Assembly (NCBI GenBank): GCA_016800925.1
Contig: JABCPU010000126.1
Coordinates: 62,001 to 126,000 of the forward strand
DNA length: 64,000 nt
Reading direction: 5' to 3'
Source: Suillus spraguei
Taxonomy: Eukaryota > Basidiomycota > Agaricomycetes > Boletales > Suillaceae
In this document: positions 49,138 to 60,942 of the stretch, one piece after another
Layout of the letters: every line of letters begins with the position of its first letter
Numbering within the stretch: position 1 is the first letter of the stretch
Made by a program: the position numbers and the translations under genes
Notes under the pieces: generated by a model
Told to the model about the DNA's origin: nothing
Seen by the model: only the letters and a program-made list of their open reading frames with translations
Database searches by the model: none

Positions 49138-51390
49138 TCAATCTCTAGGCGATCCATACTTAAATGGATGCTTCCATCTCCTCTGGGCCAGATACGATGA
49201 TATTTGCATGGTTCTCTTCATCCTCAGGGGCACAAACTGGGAAGATTCATCGATAGCGCTTACGGGCTCTGCGCTTGCTGGCCCGTTGCCACTGGCGCTC
49301 CGCCTGACTGAAGAGCCACCTTGGGGACCCGATCGCGGCGGGTTGGCACACCGATCTTTGCCATGCGCAATACGCAAGTTTGCATATTCTGGCTTAATCT
49401 TAATGCTATCGATGGCCTTTATAGCGTTAGATATATTGGTGAAGTTGACAAAGGCGCAGTTCCTGAAGATAACCATGTCAGAAATTACCATCGATTACTA
49501 GCCATGACAACGCACTTCTCCCTCAGGAAATTGACCAGCTCGATATCCCCGAACTCGCCAAAGTCCCTCTTTAGCTTCTCCTCATTGAATAATTCAAAGT
49601 CTTCAATGTTGCCCACATAAACGTTCCTGGTGGCCCCCGAGTGCACAGCGAGCGCAAGGCTAGGCGGCAGTGGACCAGAATTTTTGCCCCAACCAATTTT
49701 GAGCCGACGGTTGTTCAAAGTGAGACCTTGGTAAGATGCTACTTGGTAAAACGTGAATGCTGCTGCAGGGTCAACAAAAGTGACGAACTACCACCCAAAT
49801 AAATTAGCAAATGCACTCAAAACATGCCATAAAAGTATAACTGACGGCAATGTGCTTGTCCTGCATGTACCTTACGCTCTGCAAAACACCACCGCGAATA
49901 GCGTTACACAAATCTTCCGTTGTTGTTTCAGGATGAATGTTGCCCAAGTAGACCGTGCGATTGAGGGTTTGACCACCTGTCATATCCGTTGCAAACGGGT
50001 ATGGCGAGAATGGCGAACCGAAGTGATTCGGACCCGCAGCAGGGCTAAGATTTGCAGATTGAGCGACTAGAGATTGTGCGGCAGCAGCCTGAGCAGCTTG
50101 TGCAGCGGCTTGCTGAGACTTGGGTATGTATGCGCAACGATCCTTGCCGTAGTTGACACGTTTTCCAGCCCAAGCTGGCTCGGTAGGGAGCGTGTTAACC
50201 ACCTAAATGACCGCGCATCGGCACCAGAATGTAGTGAAAAACACAAATAGACATACCTTGGTAGCAACCGAGATACTCAAGAAATGCACGAACCCAATAT
50301 TCTTGTCCCGGACAATTTTGACCTGATCAATCAACCCGAACCGGCTGAGATCATCCCGCAACTGCTCTTCTGTCGTATTTTCATCCAGGCCACCGAGGTA
50401 TACGTTCCGGCTCGCATTGCTCTGGCTGATCGCAAGGCTCACCTGCGCGCTGACAGGAGATGGCTTCCCCCATCCGATCTTAAGTTCTTGACCGTGAAGG
50501 GAGAGCTTCTTGATGGTGGCGTCTGCGTGGAACGCCGCAGCGGTTGCACCGTCCAGAAAGGACAGGAAGACACAGGATTTTTCAGGAAGAACGCGAATGG
50601 ATTCGAGGGGGCCAAAGTGCACGAGGTTGAGTAGTTCATCAACAGAGGCGGTTGCGGGGAGGTTGCCAACATAAACGGTGCGACCAGTGGCATTGGTTGT
50701 CGCAGAAAGCGCGGCAGAAATAGCGGCCGGTGAGTAAGCACCTGGGGTCGGAGGAATGTTGACATTTAGAGAAGGCAGCCGAGATTGCTACAAATGTTAT
50801 ATATGATATTAGCAATCCAACTCATTTCCATGTCAATAATGATGGGATGTACCTGACCATAGTTACCAGCTTGTGCGCCATAGGGAAAACCGCCCAACAT
50901 GTTCATTCCGGGCAAACCCATGCCAAGCATATTGTAACCAAAGCCTCCATATGGGCTCACACCGTTTGGCTGAGGCTGTTGCTGTTGCTGGGCAAATGCA
51001 TTTTGGTGTGCGGGGCTCATTTGAGGGTTCATGCCTGCGCCATTAACAGCGGTGTTAATCGTAAGATTCGGAGTAGAGTAAAGCTGGTTGGAGAAGGCTG
51101 GAGATGAAGGCTGGAAAGGTTGGTTGATCTGGGCATGTGGACCATAACCATAATTGGCAAAGGCGTCGCGAGTAATAGTGGTAGGTGCCGCAGTGGAGGT
51201 AGCAGAAGCACTAAATGTGGGGGACCAACGTGCCTTTTTGGCATCAGGACCGCCGACGGCATCCATGGACCTCTGGTTTAACGGGTTAACTGTGCGATGA
51301 TGAATTGTAAAAAAGACAGACCTTCATCATATCGAGATCAAAACCGTAAGAATGGTAGTGGGTTGCAAAAGCTGTTTGAGAGTCGTCCAT
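49138..51390 (-). CDS. MRN1: Four-RRM RNA-binding protein, MRN1/Nrd1-like
   Basis: Homologues (budding yeast Mrn1, fission yeast Nrd1) bind mRNAs and control differentiation and cell-wall or cytokinesis genes. Exon 1 at ATG 51390 ([20 protein letters not shown]) joins to [17 protein letters not shown] Gln/Pro/Gly-rich region follows. RRM1 has [17 protein letters not shown] and [19 protein letters not shown]2 [18 protein letters not shown] and IGFVHF, RRM3 [20 protein letters not shown] and HIAFVTFVDP, RRM4 [12 protein letters not shown] and [10 protein letters not shown]. The signature KIGWGK occurs after RRM1 and RRM3, GKDRC after RRM2 and RRM4. Stop at 49138 in the straight reading. An alternative 83-nt intron in the last exon would change the tail to [20 protein letters not shown] with a stop at 49160, which looks more protein-like. 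Confidence 0.92.
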
Positions 51391-52858
51391 ATTTCCGGGT
51401 TGAGGTAGGAGAATGAAATAGATTGAGAAGGAGAGCAACGGCGGAATGTATGTATTGAAAAAAAACCAAGGATCAAGTTAGAAAAGGTTTTGCAAGGTAT
51501 AATGAATGACAGGGAGGTAGAGAGCGTGGGTAGGGCAGAATGCTGTGATGTACTGTCGTAGTACTCGTAGTACTCGTAGCCTGCCCTGTGCGAATGAGTG
51601 ACTGATAATAAAAAAACACGCACAAAAAGATGGGCGAAGAGTGCGATCTGATATAGATAAACTTGCAACGAAGAACTGAATAGAAACGAGTCAGGACAAG
51701 TCTAGCACAAGAGCTAAGCCAGACAAAAGTCCAAGACAAGATCGTCTCTTCAATTCACGGTCCCAGCGAAATAATAAACAAAGATCGCAGGAACGCGGGC
51801 GACGACGAGCACGACGACGAGCAGCACCAAACGTGAATCAGAAGAAGAGAAAAAAAACAACCAACGACAAGCAAATCCGAACGATGTAGTAGACAAACTG
51901 GTTTTTCACATCAATATCTGACTTTCCCACATAACAACGCACGGACCCATCGTTTTCTGCTCATCACGACTTGGTCAAATGTGCAAGTCGCCGGGATTGT
52001 GAAGAGAAAGAAGGTGAGCTTTATTAAAATTTCAAAGTCCAGGATGGTATCAGCTAGATTCGAAATATTCGCCAGGCTCATTGTCTTCAATGAGGGTTGA
52101 CCTTCCTCATTCTGACCACAAAAAACAGTATGCGCATTACAAGGTGAGATTTTCGCATTACAAGGCTAACTTTCGCCTCAAGAGATGGTGCCAGTTCAGG
52201 TTCGTCCTCTCACTTTTGTAAAATGGCTTTAAACCACGGTATGTTCTGATCACGGAACACCAAGAGGCTAATTAACTTTTGCAACGAGAATCAGAAAGGT
52301 CACCAAGGTTTTCTTTCTCCCCCTCTCAAATTGCAGCAGAGATTCTTATCACAAACAAATTCCAAGGTGAAATTTTCGCAGCTTGACGGTACCCTGTTAG
52401 GTGGATCCCGGGAAGGTCGCTAGGATTCAGATTGAGTCTCTATGCAAGCACTTACAACCCGGTTGGTAGCCGTGCTTATATATTTAGGAGGGGCGGAGCT
52501 CTGTCCGCGCTGATCGTGGTATGGTAATATCATGATAGACCTGCATATCTGTTGACTTGGAAAGGCCAAGACTGTATGGAGAACTACATAAATGGCTACA
52601 ATGATGTATATTCCACCTTTATCGCCACGGCTAGTCATCTCACGTATATATATATCAACGCCTGGTATAATTCAAAAGGGAACGTTTACCGCGTAATACT
52701 ACGTGTCAGAGCGTATCAGTTATTCCAAATCATGACAAGGCACTGACCAGTGACAGCTGAAGCGCAGCTGATTTCCCTCCTAGTGACCGGCGTGCCACTA
52801 CATATGTTATCTAGTTCAAACCAATGCACATATTCATATTCCCTCATTCATTCTTCCC
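51391..52858. promoter_or_regulatory. Divergent promoter region, RNA-binding gene (-) and GGPP synthase (+)
   Basis: These 1.47 kb separate two divergent starts. Close to the RNA-binding gene there is a 9-bp tandem repeat of GTAGTACTC units at about 51553-51581 and long purine/pyrimidine-biased tracts (51600-51860), typical for strong fungal promoters and 5' leaders. No protein-coding segment is evident. Confidence 0.6.
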
Positions 52859-54167
52859 ATGTTGTCCTCTCAACCGTTTTCTCTTCTCCATTCATCGCCC
52901 TCCTCCCTGCAGTCACAATGGCCCCAGGCTAATGAATCTCTCTTATTGGAACCCTTTACTTATATTACCTCCAAGCCCGGCGAGGATATCCGCACACTGC
53001 TTATCGAGGCTTTCAATGTATGGCTTGCAGTCCCTAGCGACCAACTCGAGGTCATAGACCGTGTCGTTCAAATGCTGCATAATGCGAGCTTGATGCTTGA
53101 TGACATAGAGGACGATGCGCAATTGCGAAGGGGACAGCCTGTGGCACACAAGATATACGGCATCCCGCAAACTATTAATACCGCCAACTACGTATATTTC
53201 TTGGCTTATAAAGAGCTCTCAAACTAAGGAGACCGGGCGGGGCGACGACGATGACGAGAATGTGGTGAGAGTGATGGGCGCTAGCGATTTGGATTTGGTC
53301 GTCACACAAGAACTTTTGAACATACACCGAGGACAGGGGATGGAGATCTTGTGGCGAGATTTGTTACAGTGTCCCACGGAGGAAGAGTATATCAGTATGG
53401 TTAACAATAGTATGTCCGGGCCCCTTTTCAACATATCAAACACTAACTTTCTGGGTTCAGAAACAGGGGGTGGATTTAGAATAGCTGTCAAGTTAATGAT
53501 GGCACACGCAACGAAGAACCTCGATATGTGAGTCCTATCTGTGCATACATATTTCGTAATTAGTTGCTCATGACATCCTCAGCGATTTCATCCCTCTGGT
53601 AAATATTTTCGGAGTGTATGCCCAAATACGGGATGACTACATGAACTTGCAAAGCACAGCGGTAAGCCTGCATAGCGTATTATTCTTTCCAGAAGAAAAT
53701 GCTCAATACGCTTTACAGCACAGCGACAATAAGAGTTTCGCAGAAGACCTCACAGAAGGAAAATTTTCCTTCCCAATTGTTCATGGAATACGTGCGGACG
53801 AAGACAATCGAGTTGTTATGAGTGCGTAGATAATTTTGATTTCTGTGCATGAATTGATTAACTGCTATCATACAGACGTGCTACAAAAACGTCCTACGAC
53901 GCCAACCCTGAAGCATCACACAGTTGACTACCTCCGCGCACAAACAAAGTCTTTTGACTACACGCTCGCGGTGATGAGCAACTTGGAGCGGCAGGTTTGT
54001 TTGTCTTCTATGCCTACACACTCCCCGCTGAGCTTTGCATCTAGGTCCGGGAGGAGATTGCACGCCTTGGTGGCAATCCCCAGCTGGAGAAGATATTGGA
54101 TACCCTGCATGTAGAACATGATTTACATGATCTGGGTGGGAGTGTAGACGAAGGAGTTGTACCCTAA
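52859..54167 (+). pseudogene. Geranylgeranyl diphosphate synthase with a frame break
   Basis: GGPP synthase condenses isoprenyl units to the C20 precursor for prenylated proteins and diterpenes. ATG 52859. The first aspartate-rich motif is DDIEDD (53099-53116) followed by [20 protein letters not shown], and the second begins DDYMNL (53632). Other blocks are [65 protein letters not shown] and RPTTPTLKHHTVDYLR; stop TAA 54165-54167. After [12 protein letters not shown] the frame meets a stop at 53225-53227, and the next conserved block is in another frame. A 37-nt GT-AG intron (53191-53227) would restore the frame but would delete the conserved YFLAYKEL helix. So it is either a one-base indel (pseudogene or sequence error) or an odd splice. 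Otherwise well preserved. Confidence 0.85.
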
Positions 54168-55970
54168 GTCGAGAGTGAAACTGAGACTTGTGAACCTGCG
54201 ACGTAATCACTAGGCAAGTAAGTAGCTACTGAGCAATCCACTGTCAGCAGTATTCATTAGTCACGCTATGCTGAATATGGTATACGTGCTAGTACATAGT
54301 AAGGTAACAACACACTAGCCGTCAACAGATGTCCGCTGAGAAGAGGTCTCACGTGATGATGGGATAAATTATGGCATGAAGCTGCCGAGGCCTTCGCAGA
54401 TACAAGTCCATTCACACTCGCCAGACACAAACCAATAGGCCTGCTCAATGATGTCAATGTCGACTTGACCTTACGGCCGTTCTCTCGTAAATTACTTACA
54501 GCAGCCCTAACGTTAGGGTCGCCTAACTCTCTCGCAATGCCTTTTCGTGTGATATATATCGGTCAATTTGACTACCACAAGCAATATATTTCGTATTCTA
54601 CGGCGGCCTGATTCGTAGTACGTTCCACGTCTGTATGCTTCGTCGTTCCTTTCCTTTGTCTCATGAAAATTTCCAGGGACGAGTGGGAAGATTCGCGAGG
54701 TGAGCCTAGCGTATAGCCTATACGTACTCGGCAGTTGGCCCTCAAAATCTCTCAGTCTAATTACTAACTGGAGGTCCGGATCCCAGACACAAAGCGCGAA
54801 TAGGATCACCATTTGAGGGCTTGCAACGGTAAAGGCAATGTGCTACTTCCATCATCATGAACACTTGCTTGACCAATCAACAGGTCTTCAAGTTGGCGGC
54901 GACTTTTTCAGTGATCACAGTGTAGTTTATGTTTTGTCATTCAATAGCAGCATGAGTTCGACCATCTTCATCCCGGATTCGCCTCTCAACATCAGTGCAC
55001 TTAAATCATTACTTCAGTGTTTGACCCCTCCCCGACAATGTTTATTGTCCTATTTCACGTCGCCAGATGTCAACTTCGCTATGCATCGGCCAATTTCAAA
55101 ACACCAAACATAACTGACTTGCAACGATGTCAGCTTGGACTGAAGTCCTCTCGCTGCGCTGCTCTTTTACTCGGCATGTACATAACAGCCAAATTAGAAG
55201 CCCACCCCTCTTAATATTCGAGAGGATCAAGATCCGCCGTTGTTGGCAATTGCGATTTGCTCGAAATACATGTTGGAGACTACTGTGAGTGGGTTAAACT
55301 GTTGACCATCATCTAACTTTGTGTCGTGATCCCTAGATTGCACGCCGGCCTGGGTATCCTGGAATAATATGTTTCTCTTGAGGTCACACGATGACATCGA
55401 AGCTGCGGCGTTTTCGGCAATAGTATATGTTCGTGTGGATAGTCTGTTCACGACCAGAGTCTCGCCCCTATTGACATGACTATATTATGAGCCTCGGCTG
55501 TCGAAACTAGATTCGCTATCGTCACGGGTTCACAGTACTTCTGACCCAGAGGTGTATCACGCGATGCGCTGTGCGCAAATTGACCGTTATCATTTGATTA
55601 TGTGGTCATGGTCCTTGCATGATGTGTTGACCTGGGCGCGCCAAGAGTGATGGTCTTTCTTGACTGGCGTCAATAACCGCATTCAAAGCCCAGAATCTTC
55701 TGTATTACAATTAGATGGTGTCAGGCTGGGAGGGGAGACTGTGCCCAGACACCAGTAAGACTCCCACTATTTCATTTGCGTGTATCTTGTTCCAGCTAAG
55801 GGATCATTGATGTCCGCGCTATCCTCAAGTCAGGGGGTTGCTGAAGGTTTAAAAGCAAGGCCCATCTGCTGTTTAACAGTCGTCGCATCAACACCTAACC
55901 TACCAAAGTGAGCTGCAGTTAGCACCATGTCCGTGGCTAATCTTGTTCATCTTTACGAGTTACAGCAAAC
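54168..55970. other. Intergenic, 1.8 kb, no gene recognised
   Basis: It follows the GGPP synthase stop and includes the lectin promoter. A frame at 54838-55113 (91 codons) and one at 55017-55214 have no known features. Confidence 0.45.
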
Positions 55971-56519
55971 ATGTCCGAGTCAACAACTAGTAGATCAGAC
56001 CTTCTGCCCACCGACTTCGTGGGGACCACTATGGCCGGCGTGCAGAATGAGGATGGCAAATTTCGCATCTACTTCCAGAACAAAGACTACCAGATCTGTG
56101 AAATGGCGTTGAACGACCCAAACAGCACGTCTTACAACATCGTCAAGCTCACAACTGCCGCTGTGCCCGCTGCTCGCATCAACACGCCCATCGCAGCCGT
56201 GTCGTGGGACAACTTGCGACAGGTACGAGTTATTGACCGCTATTCCGTGATTCGTGATCTCATCCCGACTTCTTCGCGGCAGATCCGCGTGTATTATATC
56301 ACTGTGAATAGCCAGGTCCAGGAGATCTCCTACACCCAGGGCATTGGTTGGCACAAAGACGCGCATTTGGGCATTGCAGTTGATAACAGCACCTGCTTGT
56401 ATGCGCAGCAGCAACTCAAGGAGCCCTTCATGAGGGTCGGGTTCCAGTCTTCTCAGGCTCCCCAGACTATCACGGAAGCTTGTTACTATCAGAGCGGATG
56501 GAAGAATCGTGTGTTGTAA
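55971..56519 (+). CDS. Short fucose-lectin-like protein (AAL family type)
   Basis: Fungal fucose-specific lectins of the Aleuria type are beta-propellers that bind glycans. ATG 55971 gives MSESTTSRSDLLPTDFVGTT. One intron (56222-56281) is removed to join AAVSWDNLRQ to IRVYYITVNSQVQEISYTQG, then IGWHKDAHLGIAVDNSTCLY and ITEACYYQSGWKNRVL, stop 56517-56519. Repeated blade signatures are R-(V/I)-Y and Q-(I/V)-x-E-(M/I). No signal peptide, so cytosolic as in other fungal lectins of this kind. At about 162 residues it is roughly half the size of the six-bladed members, so it would give an incomplete propeller or assemble as a multimer. The family call is from the blade pattern and is moderate. Confidence 0.65.
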   Translation: MSESTTSRSDLLPTDFVGTTMAGVQNEDGKFRIYFQNKDYQICEMALNDPNSTSYNIVKLTTAAVPAARINTPIAAVSWDNLRQVRVIDRYSVIRDLIPTSSRQIRVYYITVNSQVQEISYTQGIGWHKDAHLGIAVDNSTCLYAQQQLKEPFMRVGFQSSQAPQTITEACYYQSGWKNRVL

Positions 56520-57019
56520 ATTGGAAAAGGGTATTAGCGTACATTGGCTGGCATGCTCAGGAAAGAAGTACATGTCACCGGGTTACCAGATGACGTATCA
56601 GTTGTATACAAAGAGCAGACTTAACTCGATGAAAAAAAGTGCAAGCAATAGTGGGAATATCATGGGCATTGGACACTCAGCTTTTTCAACCCCTCAGGCA
56701 TCTAGGGATCGGTTCCAGGACAAACAGTCTCCATCACAGTCTTGGTCAAAACAGAGTGCCAGTGCAGAATTTTGAGTGCGGTCAATGTTTTAGAATCGTG
56801 CTAGCTGTTCGACTCAAATGTATACGAAACTCAATAGTATTTAAAGTGACATGGTAACATGGTTACAAATGATTCAGACCAGCTGTACAACTGTCCTACA
56901 CGATACTAGCATGTTTTTGCGACTGCAACATACACAAAGAACTGCAATTCGGTCTTGACACTACTCGCCGTAGACTATACTTGCAGGGCTCCTATAACGG
57001 AATGAGGGGACAAAATTGA
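56520..57019. other. Convergent 3' gap between lectin and Hsp70
   Basis: About 500 bp. A frame continues to 56775 but is outside the lectin fold and shows no motif. No terminator-like structure stands out. Confidence 0.45.
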
Positions 57020-59356
57020 TCATAACACTGTGAAATTGGGCTTACCGCCTTTCAACACCCTTTGCAATGTTCCCTATCAGCAAGGATGTAAATCAATGAA
57101 AACAAGTCGCGAACCTTGTCCTTCCAACTGATCTGCGCTTTCAGTTCTGTGAGGCCGAACAAAATGATGACGTCAAAATCAATCAGATAATAGTCAGATT
57201 GATCTATAGCAGATTTTTTAGGACGAAGCGTTTGGGATAGTTCGTCGAGGTCGGCGTAAATCGTGCATAGCGTGGAAAATGAGGCTAAATTTGATCAAGT
57301 CAGCATAAGTGCGGTCAAGTCGTGAATAACTCATACGCCGGTCAACGTCCAACCACTGCGGATCCTGGAGCGCACCCTTGTAGCACATTATGTCCGTGCT
57401 TGCGCTTCTACATGCAACAAGTGATGTTCTGGTAGTAAAGAAAGACTTCCTAAATTCGCGCAGCTCAGAAACTTGAGTTCCCTGTAAGGCAGATCAGCAT
57501 GTACAAATGAGTAGAAAATTTCTACTCACTTTCAGCAAGATGCTCTGGAAATGACCGGGGATACGTAGTTCACCAGTGACCTGGATGAAGCTTTTATGTT
57601 GTCGTGCCAGGTGCTGAGGATCTTGAGAGTCGTACAAAGTGTTGCATTCAATGCCGTAAGTGGCGCGTGCGACTCGAGAGGATACTAGGTGGTCAATGTA
57701 GAACGAAACAGCCCCATCAGCAACAGCCTTGTTGCTACGGTTGCCCGATGAGAAGTAGTCACGATGATAGTCAAGGGCTTACACATGAGCATCAGGGCGA
57801 CAGAACCTGATGCCTAGAGGTAGAAAATATTCCTGAAGTCTCGTGAACAACCAGTCGCTGGCGGCAAAGCCGCCAACCAAGCAAACCATCTTGACGATGA
57901 TGTCACAATCTGGCTAGTATATGAGCGAAATATAATGCTCACATTAATTGGAGTCGAAGCCGCGCGTCTCTGCTGCTCAAAAGCCTCGATGATGGCTTCG
58001 ATGGATGGTTCAAACAAGTCGGCAATATCATGGCTGTACAATAAACCATGAATGTCATGAGGAAGGCATCCTAAAGAATATGGACGAACCCGGCCAGTTT
58101 CAATTGCCCTGATCGAATGTCGTACTTTGGATCCTTGTCACGGATAGTACCAAACTTGATGTAAGATGGCTCGTCGGGTTTACGGAACCGAAGTTTCGTG
58201 CTGTTGTCAAAGATATCCGCCATTTGTGCGATGATCTTGGGGTCGGAGTAGTGCTCCGAGCCTGAAAGCTTCTCTGGGCAATTGAATAACTATCAGTTTT
58301 AGTTCCCTGTATAATTGATTGATTCTCGGACTTTGTAAAAGAGTACGAGCACGACTAGTAACAAAAACTGAGCCCTGCAGGCAACCTGAGAGTGGGATTC
58401 AGCAAGGGAACAACGTAGGAAAGCGGGACTCACATTCAGCTGGAGCAATCTCCTCGAACAAGGTCGGAGATAACTTCATCGAGTAGGCGCTGAGATCGAT
58501 GGTTCCACCTCCGGCATCAACAATAATGATTCCCTGGTTATCAGATTGATCTTCCTCGTCGTCGGAGTAATCTGTCACATCTATAGGGGTTTTGGAGAAT
58601 GTATCCGATGCAATCACGTTAGTAACACAGAAATGAAGACTCGCTTCGCCCTCAGTCAAGAGGTGCACATGCGATTGCTCCTCCTTAGATGAGATGAGGC
58701 CAGCGAGCTCGACAGCGCGTCTAATTTGTTGTTGTTGCTGGCCTTCCCAACCGTTCGGATGTGTGAACACGAACTCAATGGAATTTTCGACTGATCTCCA
58801 GAAATTCGGATGTGATGTCTGTATATAAGTTCGAGCGCATTGGAAGAGGTAGCGCATGAAGTCGGCGAGGACTTTTACTGCGGATTTGCCTTGTGGGAGA
58901 GGTTCTATATCGCCATTTCGTATATGAGACGATGCCAGATGCTTGGCGCGAAGATGGAGTTTCCACCTGACCGAGATTAATATAATACAGCCATGTCTTA
59001 TCTTTGAAGATATACATACCATGCAAGCTTCACCCACCCCTCGTCTTCTGCCTGTTCGATGATATGTTTTTGTACAGCCTCAGCACCCACAGCGCGGACG
59101 TTTCCCTGAAGATCGTAGTAGAGAATTGATGGTATTTTGGAATCACCGGCAACTTGCTCTTGCGCAGGATATCTGCAATCCCATCATGAGCAAGAGACAT
59201 GGTATTCGGGCTGGCCACTGACTTTTTTACCCCTCGAATCATAGGCACCTCCCCTGGGTCTAGCATACAATACGAGACTCCACTGAACGTGGTCCCAACA
59301 TCAAATGCGAGTACTAGCTTTCGCGTTGAGCCCTTGTACGGTTCCCGTAAAAACAT
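57020..59356 (-). CDS. HSPA12-like Hsp70-family ATPase
   Basis: It is an atypical Hsp70 with the actin-like ATPase fold, like mammalian HSPA12, expanded in mushrooms. ATG 59356 leads to the phosphate-1 motif LVLAFDVGTTFSGVSYCMLD. Then come PAQEQVAGDSKIPSILYYDL and VRAVGAEAVQKHIIEQAEDE, joined by introns to WKLHLRAKHL, GKSAVKVLADFMRYLFQCAR, and the phosphate-2 motif IIIVDAGGGTIDLSAYS. Further blocks are KLRFRKPDEPSYIKFGTIRD, VCLVGGFAASDWLFTRLQEY (adenosine motif), AVADGAVSFY and YGIECNTLYDSQDPQHLARQ. The end by my model is KAQISWKDK and a short tail, stop near 57020. About ten introns; no frame break. It lacks the canonical substrate-binding domain and EEVD tail, as in HSPA12. Confidence 0.9.
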
Positions 59357-59575
59357 AATGGTAATCTGAAGGCTGGCAATTCATGTACTGAAGTTTATAT
59401 GCAGAGGGGCATGCTTTGCATTTGAAAGGTCACATACCAAGGTTGGAGGCGCAGATCAAGGCGTGTGTGCCTCGTGTGGTGATTGATTATGCTAGGATGG
59501 AATAAACACATGTCGTATATCTCCTATGACCTGTTCTGAACAAGCTAGATCCTTCAAATTGAAGCCCTACGCCCA

Positions 59576-59728
59576 GTTTCACATACTATTCACTGAGGAA
59601 TCTATCCGAGTTCGGATCTTACTTTGTGCGTGAGCAATCGAAGCTTCAAAGCTTCACATACCATTCACTGAGGAATTCATCTGAGTTCGGATCTTACTAT
59701 CATGATGTGCATGAGCGTTCGAAGCTTT
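59576..59728. repeat. Tandem duplication, 2 x ~75 bp
   Basis: The block beginning TTCACATACTATTCACTGAG at 59578 recurs at 59653 as TTCACATACCATTCACTGAG, a shift of 75 bp. Both contain GAGTTCGGATCTTACT and end in TCGAAGCTT. A few substitutions and short indels separate the copies. Confidence 0.85.
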
Positions 59729-60547
59729 CGAAGGTTCAACCCTGTGTACATGCATTCAACATAATATTGGCAGTTGGCATCAAATTGGCGTCGCCTGTAC
59801 TGCCAATCATCCTATCACATAGGGTCTGTTATAAGATCAATGATTTGAATTAAGTTGTGTGGGCGAGACGCTGTTACCTGAAGTGTTCATCTCGAATGGC
59901 TTCAGGCTGAGGATGTCGGAGTCACCACAGATTCTAGAGCTTCAAGTCAAATGAGACTAGTCGGCACTAGTGATCAATTTCTTGCTGCCTGAGGCCTTCC
60001 TTCTTCGAAAGTTTTATGATTGATGTTGACCAGTCGACCTCTTTCAATGGTTACATCACGCGAAGCAACAATGCTTATGTAATGTAAACTTGCCTGCCCT
60101 AAACTATGTTTGTTTTGCCTTTTGACATCTAGTCACTGCGGAAACGAGAAATTGATCAGAGGATATTCCGAGGGAGACAGGAAGAATAATCAGAGGCAAA
60201 ACGTACCTAGCTCATAATCCGACGTAAATCAGACATGTAGCAAAATGTAATAACTCATACTTGCAAACAGAACATTTTCAGAACATTTTCGAACAATTTC
60301 CTGACGACTTTTCCAGATCTTCATGTCCTCGTGAAATATATACTGTCCCAACACAAACCAGCCCGTGTATATGGTGTTCTCGACCGTTTGAATACACTCT
60401 GTGTATTTGAAGGCGAGTTTGTTTAAATATTTCGCTAAGTCCATCTTCCACTCAAACACACATCAGAGGAGAGCAGCTTCGCCATCAACCTAGAATTGCC
60501 TTCGCATTCGACCTTCGGAGCGATGAAGCCAGGCCCTGTAGTAACTG

Positions 60548-60829
60548 TTCTTGTCTTTTGGCTCACTTACCCGATGCTGATGATACTCTGGCTGCGTCCT
60601 GCTCTCAGGCAGTGCATTTCTTGTCTGTTAGCTTGCTGACTCAACCCTGATTATGCTTTGGCTGTGTCCTGCTCTCAGGCAGTGGATTTCTCGTCTGTTG
60701 GCTCACTTACTCACCCTGATGATGCGCTGATCAGATCCCACTCCCAACCAGTGCATGTTCTCATCTTTTGGCTCGCTTAATACCCAACCCTGATGGTGCT
60801 CTTGTTGCATCCCACTCTCAGAGTATGTG
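60548..60829. repeat. Minisatellite, 4 x 70 bp
   Basis: Four units start at 60548, 60618, 60688 and 60758, a period of exactly 70 bp. Each begins TTCTYRTCTKTTRGCT and carries CCCTGATKRTG-like and TCCYRCTCTCAGGCAGTG-like segments. Divergence rises in units 3 and 4. Confidence 0.88.
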
Positions 60830-60942
60830 AAGGATTGGTTAATGACATCTGGGTCTAGTCCTTGGAAACATTCATATCTCGGGGACTTGACCCACATCTC
60901 TTCCATCTGGAGTGGGTCTCTTGGCAGTGTGCTTGCTTTAGA

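Noticed and set aside
52388..52399. GGTACCCTGTTA shared with the arms of the 1.3-kb inverted unit
   Set aside because: Only 12 bp match and the similarity does not extend, so it is probably chance.
55995..56573. 192-codon minus-strand frame opposite the lectin
   Set aside because: It is the complement of the lectin coding sequence, has no motif, and the plus strand explains the region.
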